Source of the DNA: Membranipora membranacea
Lineage: Eukaryota; Bryozoa; Gymnolaemata; Cheilostomatida; Membraniporidae
Reading direction: 5' to 3'
DNA: 64,000 bases
NCBI GenBank assembly: GCA_914767715.1
Contig: OU612066.1
Location: 21,178,283 to 21,242,282, forward strand
Part shown: piece after piece, positions 34,129-46,721 of the stretch
How the letters are laid out: every line of letters begins with the position of its first letter
Position numbering within the stretch: the stretch's first letter is position 1
The notes under the pieces: model-generated
Seen by the model: only the letters and a program-made list of their open reading frames with translations
Told to the model about the DNA's origin: nothing
Database searches by the model: none
Made by a program: the position numbers and the translations under genes

Positions 34129-34462
34129 ATATAGTCTTTGGCTTGGAATTGGATAGTGACAGTCTTAGTCTGTCCAAGGAGTTTCCCTCACAGTCTAACT
34201 CCTTCCTTGGTCTGTCAGTGTCTCCACTCACTGGAGGGACTTATTAATTATAATACTCACTGTACCATAATAATCATATCTTTTGTTTTGAATACCTTAG
34301 TAGTAGTAGCAGTACTTACCTTAATGATAGCTGAATACAATCAACCCATACATACATAGTTTCAGATTACCCCAAGAACTGAACTGTCTCTGTGAAACTG
34401 AACTAGCACAATCCTGCATAGTAGTAGTGCTCAATTTGAAGCATCTATTCTAAGTCAACATC

Positions 34463-34579
34463 ACAGGTCTACTCCAAAACTTGGGACATTGGCAATGTTT
34501 GAGACAACCTTGAGACAACAAAAACTCAAGAGGGGCAGTCAAACCTTGCCAAAGTCCCAGTTTTTGGAGTAGACCTGTG
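34463..34579. repeat. 117-bp foldback element
   Basis: ACAGGTCTACTCCAAAA and TTTGGAGTAGACCTGT are exact terminal inverted arms. The inner CTTGGGACATTGGCAA is mirrored as TTGCCAAAGTCCCAG. Confidence 0.8.
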
Positions 34580-35649
34580 GTCAACATGTTTGTTAGTACC
34601 ATACTGCGGCAGTCCTACGGTTAGTACAGTCCAAAAATTTCAACTTTTACCATGCCACTCAATTGCAGCTTTTAAAATAATGAATCGAAAAAGCCATCTC
34701 CATATCGATGTCTATGGTTTTCCTTTATAGCCCTAAAAACTACAGATTTGAAGTATGGGTGTTACACACAGACCCCAAATATGTATCTACAAAATATAAC
34801 ACAATTTGTGGTTATAGTCTCACGGGACTAGCAATTTGTGCCAAGCAGACGAAGAAACAAGAACAAAGGACTGCAATTTCCAGAAATTGAAAAAATGACA
34901 CAGTTTCTCTACCTTGGTGTGACACCAACACTTGAGAGTCTATTTTCTATCTCAGTGATAACACCATCTTCACTAGGACATGTCATCAAATGCAGGTATG
35001 AGATACTTTTACACACAACTTGTAGGCTTTCTCTCTAGCTAGTCTCTGGTTCTGGTTCTGGTTCTGCTTCTGGTTTTTAATTGTAATCGACTGGGTCCTT
35101 ATAACAATATTTTCTAGCGAGATTTGTCTGTAGATAATATCCAGTCGTTTTAAATATCAGTGTAGCGATAGCAGAATTTGGCAGATTGCTGTGGTTGTAG
35201 CTGAAGTGCGTTGACAGCATCTCGCATCCAACCGGATTTCAGTCCCGGTGTTCCTAACTAATGATTTGGGATCACTTGGGTAGAGATTAGTACATGTGTA
35301 TGGGGTGATGTAATAACAGTGCTAACATGGACAGACAAGGGATGATCAAGAAAACAATATTGACAGTAGAGATGTGGTGGATGAGTGCTACCCACAGCGA
35401 GTTTGATCAACCTCATTTACGAGGATGATCAATATCATTAACTACCATTAAACAGGCTGAGCCAGTGATGCTGGAATGCGTACAAGAGAAGGGCAACACT
35501 GGGCACAACAAGCTGTGGCGGTGTGCGGACAAGCTATCAAGCCATGATGATGGGGGTTACTTTACCGCCACCAAGGCTCGATCAGCATAACTTTGTGTGA
35601 TGTGTCACGGCAGGATTGAGGCGTATGTGATGTTTAAAGAATATCAATT

Positions 35650-36045
35650 AAATAACAATAAATGCAGTAGCGACTGCCTGGCCAGGCCTGTAATTAACCA
35701 CCGTCAGGGCTTCGACAGTGAAATCTGCGTAGAAATTGTTGAGATTACTGTCCGGGGGAGGGGGGTCCTGTAAAGAAAAACATGGAAAAGCAAAATAATA
35801 AATAATAATAAACGTAGAAACAGCTGTCTGACCAAGACGATGGAGTGTAATTAACCACCGTCAGGGCTTCCACAGTTAAATTTCGCTAATAAATTGTTGA
35901 GATTACTGTTTGGGGGGGGGGGTCCTGTTAGGAAAGATAGGGAAAGCAAAATAATAATAATAAACTTAGAAACGACTGCCTAGCCAAGACGATGGAGTGC
36001 ATTAACCACCGTCAGGGCATCCACAGTTAAATTTGCATAGAGATT
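35650..36045. repeat. Tandem repeat, ~155-bp unit, about 2.6 copies
   Basis: ATTAACCACCGTCAGGGC recurs at 35693, 35850 and 36001, giving spacings of 157 and 151 bp. Each unit also carries a (C)GACTGCCT or GCTGTCTG block, an AAATTG..GAGATTACTG block, a G-run with GTCCTGT, and an AATAATAATAAAC stretch. No coding frame is kept across units. Confidence 0.85.
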
Positions 36046-37979
36046 AAGAAAAGAAGAACATTGAAAAACGTAATGCACAAAGATAATGGAGTGAGTGTAA
36101 TCACCATGAGGCACAGAATACACAATATTTCATGGGCTGTTTGACAAAAATTGGGAAGCAAAGGAAGGAAAGAGCTATTGTTCAAACGAATGTGGGTACA
36201 GTGGTATATATGGTGTGCGTGATGTGATATTGTCAACTGAATCCAGTTGTTTGTCTATAAGGTGTCAGTAATTGTACACAGCAGTTTATATAAGATCACT
36301 ACGCTAAATAAGTTACAACAATAAATTGGGACTTGGCTCATGGCTAAATACGATTTAATATTTTGTGTATTCTGTGTTGATAGGAGAAGCGTCTCACATG
36401 CGCCTTTGCCAACAAGGGTCCTATGGGTACTCCACTCAAGATTTGGTTTGACCTATGTCTTTTGAAGGTTTTCAGTCATTCTTCAGTCGTAAGGTCGAAC
36501 AAAAGAAGCTAGCTAATTATGGTCTATCTGAGGGGCGTGGCTTGTGTTCGTGTGCAAGTCCCCTCTGCTATTCTTAGGTCCTATATTTGGCACCTTGCCA
36601 GGTAGACACAATTCCTACTACAGGGAATTTTCTTACTTTGTGTTATTATTACAATGCTATTGGTTCTGGTATATGCATAAGAGCACAGTCTTTTCCTCTG
36701 CAGAAGCAGACTGCACCTCTGAGGAACAGACAGCTGCTCCAGTTCTTGGTGAGTTGTATCGCTTATTTTTATTCTTTTCCTTTAGGTTTACTGTTTAGTC
36801 GTATCAAATGCACAATTCAGAAACGAAGCACCATCTGGACCAAGAAATAGATATGTATTACAGTGGATATTTATAAAAAAATATATTAGTTCCAAGCTAA
36901 CATATATTCTTTTTCTTTACAACTATATTTTTTGAGATCGATGCCATATCTCAACATCCTGCTTCACCGCCTCGTGTTAGCAATGATAAAGATATAAAGT
37001 TTTTAGACGTTGTCGATGTGACAATCAAACGTCAGAGCCTTTTCAGTTATAAACTTTTTAAATTGTCGATGACATAATAACCAAAATAAAGCAACTGCAA
37101 CAACTCTAATTGTAAAATTTTGGAATGGTCAATAATCCTTTTATTCGGTGGTACTGAAGTCTACCTGCAAAAATTTGAACAGTTGGCCGTAGAAATATAC
37201 GAAACTCAAATTTAGTCTAAAATCTGCAAAACCCTCCTTTAGTTGATGAGGTTAGGGGACGCCATTCATTTATCACAAAAGTAATATCTTGCAGCACTGT
37301 TGTACGAAAACAAGCGCCTCCTGTAGAGTATCTCTACAGTTGTTCTCAGGCTGCCAACGCAGAGAATGCTTAGCTAATAAGATGAAATATTATTGACCAA
37401 ATGTGCATGCAAATAGAAACATAGAGCAGAATGGATTTGGTTAGTTCAGGGTATTATATATTATATATATTAGTTAATGCGTTGCACGAGAATGTAAGCG
37501 TCAGATACCACCATCTTGATAATATAATTTGCAATATATCCATATCCATAAATACTCGAAGGACAGCTTTTAGGAATTGGACAGCCTGCTATCGAATTGA
37601 GGCATCTAAAATAAACATTAAATACATAGTGTACAGAGAAAACAAAAATCAATTTATATCATGACTTTTGTCAAGAATGCACTTCAAGCGAGAGTTACCT
37701 AACCATATATCAAGTGCACACAACTAATTTATATCCCAAACTCCCTGATACAATTTTTTCTTGTTGTCTAAGGCAGAAGTTGTGCACCCATTGTGCAGGC
37801 ACGGGCAACTCATGTTTGACTAAGGTTATGCAGACTTTTTTGTGATGTATTGTCAATAGCCAATCAATTTCAATGCATCATTTATTTGTAGACAGCTGTG
37901 ATTACCAGTTACGGACTCCAGTTTAACTAGTGTCGACCGAACCTTTTGGCTAGGGCTTCTAGTTTAACTCTCTCGGCCT

Positions 37980-38125
37980 GTACCGATCTGGTGTACCTCT
38001 CTCGTCGTGTACCGTTCTGTTGTACCTCTCTCGTCATGTACCAATCTGGTGTACCTCTCTCGTCGTGTACTGTTCTGGTGTACCTCTCTCGTCATGTACC
38101 AATCTGGTGTACCTCTCTCGTCATG
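37980..38125. repeat. 29-bp minisatellite with 58-bp higher-order period
   Basis: Units of GTACCTCTCTCGTC plus a variable half repeat about five times. Odd units read CGTGTAC(C/T)GTTCTG and even units read CATGTACCAATCTGG, so the true period is 58 bp. The Leu/Ser/Val-rich frame through it is an artefact of the array. Confidence 0.85.
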
Positions 38126-38499
38126 ACTACTTCTGTATTTTCACCACCAGTCAATCTCTGCCTACGAAGCTGTAAGTTATTTCTCATCTCTTTTCTCTTT
38201 TTTTTTCAGCTTCATTTGACATCAGCTAGCTACAGTATACAAGACAAAATATATAACAATACCAATCGACAGAGTCAGAGTAAAAATCTATTGTTGTTAT
38301 ATTTGTTCAAAGAGGGTATAACTAAATAGTAATGTCTATAATTCATAATCAATATTTCCAAAATATCCTTACATTGATTCTCTTATAATTGTAGACATCT
38401 CTGCCGTTAGTATATTTGTGCTGCTGAATGCTGAAGTCTCTTTGTCCTCCAGCTGGCTAACTATCTTTGACTGGTGTGTATTTTGCCATCATCATCACC

Positions 38500-39558
38500 A
38501 TGGATCTAAAGTACTATTCCAAATTGACAATGATCAACATCAAAAATGCTCTAACAGACAATAAACTAAGAGTTAAGAGTGAGGAGAAGTTGGAGGAAAT
38601 TTGCCAGATACTGAAAAATCGTATCATGGAATCACAGTGTAACACTCCAAAACAACTAAAGCTTTTTATGATATCATAAAATCACCGCAGGAGCTGTTTT
38701 CAGAATTTGACAATGCCGTAGTAATATTAGGACCAGAAGACGAAACTGAGCATATGTATCCTAAGTCTACCCAACGAAGTATAAGAGCTTCCTTTTCTAC
38801 ATTTATGCTAAGATTAGGAAACCAGTTTGTCATCAGAGATGATCCTGAGGTTAAGGAACCTGCTGGCCATATGTTCAAACAGGTATAAATAGTCTAGATG
38901 AGGATGAGCTAGGTCTCTTGTTTCATATTGCGGGGTGGACATGTAAGAGGGCAAGAGACGAGATGTCTTCCCTCAAGGAAGTTATATCTTGTTTTGGGAA
39001 AGATGAGCGCGACAGTGCAACAGGGAAATACCTGTTCCACCCAAATATGAACTTTGTCAACTTCTTTCATTCTCTGTCAACCGAAGTTTTCAAAATGCTA
39101 AATTTTGAAAATTTCAATAGTGACCCAAACATTCTACCACGCAGGGTAGAAACTGAGATCCAGGAATCTAACTATTACTTTACCATTTAAAACAGCTAAC
39201 ACCTCTGAAATTTCATCCTCAAGTTCAAGCAGCATTCAATCTGATAACACACTTTACAGTTAAATCAGGTGTAAATGACTTTTTAAAACGACACAATTTG
39301 GGCCCTAACAAAAGATCACAAGCTCTAAGAACAAGATTAGCATGCACATCAAACATTCAACCTGAAAGCTCAAAAACTAAATCAAACCGTAAAAAGAGTA
39401 GATCTAAAAACAAGTGTCTGCAAGGTTGTGACTCGAAATGCGATGACTGGATCCAGTGTGAGCAATGCAACCATTGGTTCCATTTCGATTGTGTAGGAAT
39501 AAGTAATGCCGGTCCCTCTGAGGAGAAGGAGTGGATATGTGAATTTTGTGTACATTAA
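38500..39558 (+). pseudogene. Broken transposon ORF ending in a PHD-type zinc finger
   Basis: Coding-like sequence continues through at least three frame changes, near 38655, 38885 and 39185. The first frame (ATG at 38500) begins MDLKYYSKLTMINIKNAL, loosely like a SAP helix pair. The middle contains LGLLFHIAGWTCKRARDEM, which recalls the xYIAGYxxRK block near the C-terminus of P-element/THAP9 transposases. The last frame (to the stop at 39558) has CLQGCDSKCDDWIQC, CEQCNHWFHFDC and WICEFC, a cysteine/histidine arrangement like a PHD finger. I read it as a decayed transposase C-terminal half with an appended finger, upstream of a second, more complete relic. A lineage-specific domesticated gene is less likely because of the frame breaks. 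Confidence 0.55.
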
Positions 39559-40073
39559 AGTGAATCTTGTCTTCGTCTCATATTCCTCGTTTAAGTTGTA
39601 GGTTTTTGTTAACTATGTCTAATTTCTTTCATGCTGTGTTTCTTTAATGACTTTTTTTTTTTACCATTTCCAAATATCAACAAAAATACATTTGTTAGCA
39701 TCGTACTAAACAGTGTCTTGTCAATTTATAGCACCATGGAACATGTCAGTTCAGCAAAGTGTGATACAGCTGGAACAAGCTTTCAAGCTCAACATCGTTG
39801 ACGTACAAAGAACGGGGTGCCATTATCACTAGCCGAGTGTAAAACGGAGTCATCCAACCAGACTTCCATACTATCTGGAGCTGGTGGAGGGGCCATGTGC
39901 GGCACAAACTGAAAAGTTAGAATAGGTCCAGAGGTAATTACCATATCATTTGAATAAAATGTGACCACAGAACACTGAATAAAGAACTTTTGCTGTAATT
40001 TTTAGAAGATAAGAGGTACAAGCTGCACACCGACTTGTTGCATCATATCAAGTTTCACAATTATCGTTATAAC

Positions 40074-40800
40074 TCACATTTATATCAACAATTTTTTATA
40101 TTCTCCCATCTAAGTCATGCTGGATCGCTTACTAATTTGATTAAAAGCAACATGAAAACTATCATAAATGGTGAAAAATTTGACTCTCCATTGATAGATC
40201 GCCTGAGAGCGGAGAGGGTATTTCTAAATGGTCATCAGAAACTCAATGAGCTGATGGGAGGAGACCTCACTACATCCAAGTGTAAAGAGATTGAGTACCC
40301 ATTATTCAAAAAGATCATTCAAGAGAACTTTAAAATCGACATGAGCTGCAAGTTGACATATAAGGAAAAGGTAGTTGGCACTATGCACAATGACAGGGCA
40401 AATAAGCAGACACTTTCAGCAATAGACTGCAAACCCATTGCAAATAACTGACAGGTGTGTTCTCCCTGCAAGAAGCTCAGGCGTTTGTTGCAGAGACTGA
40501 CAAGAGACAGCAAGGCAGATTCTGCGCCGGAGCCGGATATCGTTGAGAGTGCCTGTGAGATTGAAGAAACAACTGAGATGAGGAGAAGAGTCACAAACAC
40601 ATGGTGTAAATGGCATGAATGCACCAGTGAGAAGTTTGATGACATAAGAGAGTTGAACTACCACATCAATGCCAGTCATATCTCCAAACTACTCAACATT
40701 CCACCCATTGAGTGTGTCTATTATTGCAGATGAGAGGGGTGTCAACTCAAGAAGACCAAGAGAAAAGACTTAGTCAGACACATCAAGCTGTGTCATTCAG
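40074..40800 (+). pseudogene. 5' part of P-like transposase relic: C2H2-type fingers
   Basis: A first open stretch (about 40074-40450) is unrecognised and ends at TGA. A probable exon, 40455-40800, follows a TGACAG acceptor and ends at a GTAGGA donor. It opens with CSPCKKLRRLLQRL, a CxxC plus coiled stretch. It then has two Cys2His2-like units: CKWHEC...HINASH and YYCR-stop-EGC...HIKLCH. The second is interrupted by TGA at 40731, exactly where a Trp (CRWEGC) would be expected, so it looks like a nonsense mutation. P-element relatives carry an N-terminal DNA-binding domain (THAP); here C2H2 fingers seem to take that place. Linkage to the catalytic exons downstream is inferred from order and strand. 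Confidence 0.55.
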
Positions 40801-41424
40801 GTAGGACAAAACATGATGATAATATAAACTGTATACTCATGTGACAAAAACCTTGAATTTGGCCATTTTCTCCACTTGAAAACATGTTAAAAATGAAATA
40901 GCTCACTACATCTAGAGTAATACCCCGACCCAATACCTATTAATCCTATAAACATACCACAGGGGAGAAAAAATTGACTCGGCATAGTTTAAGCCGTCCA
41001 TATTTCATACAATAACTGTCTTCATAAAACAGCGAATTCCCAAACCCACGATCATTGAGCAATGGAATGCTTTAATTTTGATAGGGGATGAGATGGATGA
41101 AACGAGGTTGGCAATAGCTGAAGACCAAGCTAAAAATTTAGAGAGGCCACCTAATGACTGGCGCCGGACGAGCAAGACAAAACACCTTTGTATGACTACA
41201 GTTAGGTCCAGGTTGGTGACCCTAGATGTAATTGATAGCAATGCTGATCTAACTCACACCAGAAAACAATTATTCTTACGTATTATTTTAAAATAAGCGG
41301 AGGGGAAGCCAATGTTTAGTTTAAAAACTGTTTACTCTTTTGAATTCATCAATAACCAGTAAGCATTGATGGTAAGTGGCATGTGATTATGGAAACTGGA
41401 TTTTTTATGCTGTATTATTTCAAG

Positions 41425-44223
41425 GTGCACTTGAAAAGCTGAGAATAGGGGAGCTATGCTTACCCAGCACCAGTACAGTCGCAAGAGAGAGAAGGTTTGG
41501 TATGGATCAGACAGGATGGAGCATGAAGCCGATGCAGGAAATGCAGTCACTAATTCAAAGAAGGAGACTCCCAAGAGCAAAGAGTGGTCTCTGCTTTGAT
41601 GAAGTTAAGATCAAGGAGGGGATAGTCTATGAGTCACACACAGGGGAACTGATTGGTGAGTAGTGATAAGAATAACTTGGGCCTTGGGACTGATGAGCTT
41701 TACTAAAACACGCCCATCTTAAACAGGATCTTGTTTAAGATAGGTGTGTCATATCAGTAAAGCCGCTGTTGAGTTGCTTGAAATAGCCGGAAATAGCTTC
41801 TGCTTAACATCTTAACAGTGGCCACTTCCGAAGAGCAGCACCTCATAGTTTAGAATTAGCTTTGCCCAAAGCTCTAGATTGGTTGATGGCCTAAGAATAT
41901 GAAAATATTTTAAAAATACTTTCACATTGCCATAAACCTTATTACGCAAAGATCCATGTATATGCGTGCATTCATCAATTTACATGAATGTCAATTCTCC
42001 TGGTAAATCGGATGGATGGATAAATAACTGAATTTAAATCAAGAGCCCGTGGGCAAAGGTTTAAAGGATTTACTGATTTCTACCTTGTAGGAACCTGTAA
42101 TACTTCACCTGAAGTTGGGACCCATATACTTCAGTTTTTCTGGACAAGTGCATTTGTGCCATTCAGCTTTCCCCTGGCATACTTTATTACAAAGACGGCA
42201 CCTACCGAGGTCATCCTTATGTGGTGTTGGATAGGAGTGGAGTATCTCCAAGCAGCCAGCTTCCCTGTCTTGGGTGTGAGATTCGATGGCTCTGTACAAA
42301 ACAGGAGGTTCCAGGTACTGTCAATATCAAAATAGCGGTAATATTATGAATATGCCAGCCAAAGTGAGGGTTCATGGCGCAATATGTATGGTCGCATATA
42401 AAAGGCTGCCTGATATGATTGGTTGTTGGTAAAAGTGTTGTTTCATATTTTTATAGAACTGTATATGCCAGCCTGGATCAAGCCGTCACCTTGCTCAGAA
42501 AAGGACGACAAGCCAATAATAATGTCTGACCCTCCACATCTTATGAAAAAACTCAGGTATGAACATTCAACTTTACAGAAACAGGATTTGTTTTGTATAC
42601 TTTCAACAACACATTCTTCTATCAATAATCAAAATTCCATGAAAAACGAACCATTCAATGCTCATGAAGTTTCATGGTCCAAATTCAGGTGGTAATACCA
42701 GATGCTAGAATTTTCTGTGGCGTTGTTGGGTATTTGCTTCTCTTTAGAAAACTTCTTTCATCGTTTCCCTCAATTTTGTTTTAGAAATGCTATTGAGAAC
42801 AGTGGCACGGAGACCAACACACACACAAGGCTGATGAGATTAAATGGGGAAGAGGTTATATGGAAGCACATCATTGATATATTTAAACAGGAGAGACGAG
42901 TTGGTTGGAGCTACATCGGGCTAACCTCAGAGAGCGTATATCCATTGATAACTTTTCTCAGATGAGAGTAAATCTTATGGAGAATGTATGTTGACATCAG
43001 ATGAACTATGATATGCATTAGATTTATAATTATCCCGTACCTGTAAAATACCATCCATCACTAGGCAGTGTTATGTAACAGTAACACCATTGTAATTATA
43101 CATTTCACTCGGGTAGATAACTCCTAGTAATACATCCCTATGTAAAACATAACGCCGCCAGATATCTGCCTGGAAGAAAAATGGTTTGATTGAAATATAG
43201 TACACCTTTTTGCAATTCTGCTGTCACGACGTTAGTATGATTGAAACACAATTGAAACTTATATCATTGATTTTTCTTTCTTGTAGGTGTTTGACTATAA
43301 AGTGAGCAGGGAATTGAGGAAGATGGGGTATGCGAGCTCTGCAAGATATGTAGAGACATGTTCGGATTTGTGGGGCCTGCTGGACGAGAGGTCACTTGTA
43401 ATCGGAGACGATATAGAAGAATATATAGCTGTGAGTAACTGCTTCGAAGTTATTTAAGGAAAAAAACATAAAACTTTTAATATATCTGAAATTTGTACCC
43501 AACCTATGAGGCTTATTACTGTTCTCTTTCACTAATCTTGAAAGCTCTGATTAACCAATCCATCTATCCTCGGTTGCTTGTATTGTTAGCACCATAAGTA
43601 TAAGCAAAGAGCGTGCATACTGTATCATGCATGACATGGCTGTGGATTTCAAACTAAGAGCTACCCTACATTTCCTTTTGCAGAAATTTGAGCCAATCTT
43701 GAACTTATTTCTCACATGGGAGAAGAGTGTTTATTCTTCCACAACTGGGTCACCTGCTGCTGATTTGCCACCGTTCAGCACCCTAGCCGATCTCAAAACA
43801 ACCATCAGAGGGATGATTTGTATTTGCGAGTATGCAAAGTCGGTCGGGATGGGGATAATTCCCCATAGGATGTCTCAAGATGTTCTCGAGTCATGGTTCG
43901 GTCATCACCGGCAATCATGTGGCTCAAATAATAACATGACAGGTATGTCAATATCATGAACAAGAATAGTCGCTTATTGCTAGTCCTGCTATCCCTAATA
44001 ACAACAAACAGTATACAGAGCTGAAAGAGGTTTCATAACAGGTGCTTGGAGATATAACATGGAATCAGTCAACAGTATTAATTGGAAAAGTATATTTACA
44101 TGCTGTCAAAACCATAATAAAAAGCCTGGAGAGGCCCTTACTTTCACACTGTCTACAGCAAAAAGTAATGTAATAATCCTGAATTTCTATTCAAATGGAC
44201 CAACAGATAGTCCTAAAGAATAG
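41425..44223 (+). pseudogene. P-element/THAP9-like transposase, catalytic region, decayed
   Basis: The exons are 41425-41655, 42091-42314, 42457-42556, 42785-42985, 43287-43430, 43684-43942 and 44042-44223 (stop TAG). Seen: LCFDEVKIKEGIVYESHTGE, THILQFFWTSAFVPFSFPLA, VLGVRFDGSVQNRRF, MSDPPHLMKKLRN, MRVNLMEN and VLESWFGHHRQSCGSNNN. These match the RNase H-like transposase of the P-element/THAP9 superfamily block for block. The family's acidic residues appear to remain at the codons 41598 (Asp), 42285 (Asp) and 43888 (Glu). Most splice phases agree. Two breaks exist: the 42314/42457 junction is out of phase by one base, and the exon ending 42985 changes frame near 42945. It is a recently dead cut-and-paste element that still has its introns. 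I found no terminal repeats. Confidence 0.85.
41691..41764. repeat. 74-bp foldback nested in transposase intron
   Basis: TGATGAGCTTTACTAAAACA and the inner CCATCTTAAACA are mirrored as TGTTTAAGATAGG and TATCAGTAAAGC. It lies just after the FDEVKIKEG exon and may be a later insertion. Confidence 0.7.
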
Positions 44224-46721
44224 AGTTATTGGTGTGGTGAGGGTTTGGTCCAAATGGAGTCCAAATGGGAGGTGCCAAACCGAACCACAAATTTCTTAAT
44301 ATTTACAAAAATCAAGATTTATTACAGTTTTTTCAGAGCAAGTTGCAGTCACTAAATCCACATAAACTCAGTTTAATCCGCGGTGAGGAAATGTTTGATG
44401 TCTCTTCTAGCATAGTTAGAGAAGGTTGAGGCTTAAAACAATTTTTTTCTTGCTAAGTTGGCTCCAACTTTTTGGGCTGTTTGTTGAAAAATCGTCATTC
44501 AGACATCACTGCCTCTAACTTACCCTGTAGCCACCAATTCTTGTTGTTTTTCTGTATGTGTAACTCCATATGATAGCCCAGTCATCCCTTATCAAAGCCT
44601 GATGAGTTAAAACTGGAATATCCAAGGATGAGTGTGCATGACAGGGCTGCAGAAGCATAGGTCAATTGACCTCCATTGAAAAGTCATCATTCCAGATGTA
44701 GTGAAGCACCCCTATATAATAACCCTTGTTGCCAACCAGATCCACGTCCACAACCGTGGACAACCACCATCAATCAATTCAAGCAGGAAGATTAAATGAC
44801 TGATCACATCTAATCTTTGTTTTTGTTTTGAAGAGTGATAGCCAACATCATGTCTTTTAAGGTACTCATACAGTGGGGTTTTAACACTGAGCTATTTCTG
44901 ATTTGATTAATTAACAAACATTGTCGTTATTTATTTACTGAGTGTTAATCTCAGCTTCATCAACAGTAATTACTTTCTCTAGCTAAAACCTTCGCAGTTC
45001 GCACATTAGGTTAGCTCATTCTTACTAAGACAATGTGGCTTGCAAACCATGGACAAAATATTTATAATCATAGCATAGCTCTGGGAATGTTATGGGATGA
45101 CACTGGCTCTGGCTCAGTTACTAACCCATGTATTTTTCTTCTCTCCGTATTACTTTCGTTCTAAAAAAATACTGGTACACTGACAGGCATACTGATAAGT
45201 GATAGGCATTATGGAGTTACAAGTAGTATACTTTGCCAATGTCCATGGTCATGGCCATTGGCAAAGTATACATGCTGCTTTTAACTCCAGATGGGTACAC
45301 CGGAAATTTGCCATTAGGAAAATAATAGCAGCTCATTTTAAATGTTGTTTTAGAGAGCTCATATTTACTGAACCACTCATATTAGTTTCACCTATCAGCA
45401 TGGCTGCCTCTTCAATACAGATGATTCTACCGGTGAGTAGTAGAAAAGACAAATTATAAAACTTACAAAGCACATGACTTCACATATTTTTCCCAAACTG
45501 TTCAAAAAGCACACAGCACAGCAGTAACGTGTTGGAATGTTTAGTACAAAAAGACCAAATCAATGTAGTTTGACAGTTAGTTTTGCAGTAGTTGTGCATA
45601 GTCTTAGCACTTCTTCTGGGTGAAAATAATGTATCAGTTAGAAATTGCCCCTCCCTTCTCATATATGAGGTGTCGAAGCCTAGTGCTGTACTAGCCCAAT
45701 AAGCTACCACTTTCAAACAATTTTATTTACTAATTTTTACCAAATAAGTCAATAATAAGCGCATTTTCATTGTCACGGACATGGGACAATAAATAGATAA
45801 CTTAATTCATAAACAAACATCAAGTCTTCAGAAGTAGATAGAAGTAGCAGCTTGTTGCCATTTTTCAGCGCTAGGCTTTGAAATCCCACGATAGAAAGGT
45901 GCGCAATTTCTAACACTACACATAACCTTTACCATGACAATATTGCAGAACTACAAAACTAGCAGCCTGACTATGAAAAGCTTTAGTCTTCTATACAGTA
46001 ATTTGGTAAAGGTAACGACTTCACATATTTGAGAACTATTTGTTCTAGATATCATATTATTCTGAGGGAACACTGTTAAACAGGCTCAAGAAACAGAGCT
46101 TCAAGGTGAGGATGCTCTGTTGATTCGCTTTGACTTTCCTTTGGCCATGACAACGTCACACTTTATTCTCCTTAGAGAGTTCAAATAGCGGCATGCAGGA
46201 AGTTTTGCAACATTCCATCATCAAACACCCTAATAATCCAATCTACAAAATCACACTTGCAAAGGTTTGAACCCTCGGAACACAATAAATTTCTCTTAAT
46301 TAATAGAAGATTGTAAGGTGCCCTAAAATCTTCATACTAAGGGCGTGATGCATCCTTTGAATTAGACCTGGAATGAGCAGCAAGCTAGCATAAACCGAAC
46401 AAGGCAATAAATGGCAATTTGGCACTGGCACATTTTTCTTAAGGCTTTAGTTTCTAGAATGTCTGAGGACTAAAGCTTTCGTGATGACTTGTATTAACTA
46501 CAACAACTTAACAAGCCCCTATCTTTTCATCGAATATAATTTCAATCTTTTCATTTTGATTGAATCAGTAAGTTGTCTCAGTGTTATTATTTTCTATTTT
46601 TTGTTTTAACATGTTTACCTGATAACATACTTCTTAACTTTATATTTATTTATCAAGGTATCCAAACCAGGTCCAGCGACTTACTACCAATACAGCTCGT
46701 GCTTCAAATACACCCTAACTG
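44224..46721. other. Spacer after transposase relic
   Basis: No gene is supported. The only clear structure is the family D foldback at 45204-45304. The frame at 45480-45716 (-) has no recognisable feature. Confidence 0.45.
45204..45304. repeat. Foldback element (family D), copy 2
   Basis: GTATACTTTGCCAATGTCCA is mirrored as TGGCCATTGGCAAAGTATAC, with outer GGAGTTA and TAACTCC. It is the same family as 33303-33421. The two copies share the arm CTGGAGTTAAAAGC. Confidence 0.8.

Larger units (their letters stand above)
32130..38499. other. 6.4-kb repeat-rich spacer
   Basis: No gene is supported. The region holds foldbacks at 32883, 33303, 34034 and 34463, a ~155-bp tandem repeat (35650-36045) and a 29-bp minisatellite (37980-38125). 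Frames at 34838-35038 and 36544-36850 carry donor-like ends but no recognisable protein. They could be isolated exons of an unknown gene, but I cannot support that. Confidence 0.5.

Noticed and set aside
34838-35038. Possible exon ending at a GTATGA donor
   Set aside because: No upstream or downstream exon could be joined and the peptide resembles nothing known to me.
36544-36850. Overlapping 84- and 87-residue plus-strand frames with donor-like GTGAGT
   Set aside because: No acceptor partner, no recognisable protein and no neighbouring exon in phase.
37946-38329. 127-residue frame rich in Leu/Ser/Val
   Set aside because: It is created by the 29-bp minisatellite; no signal peptide, domain or splice support.
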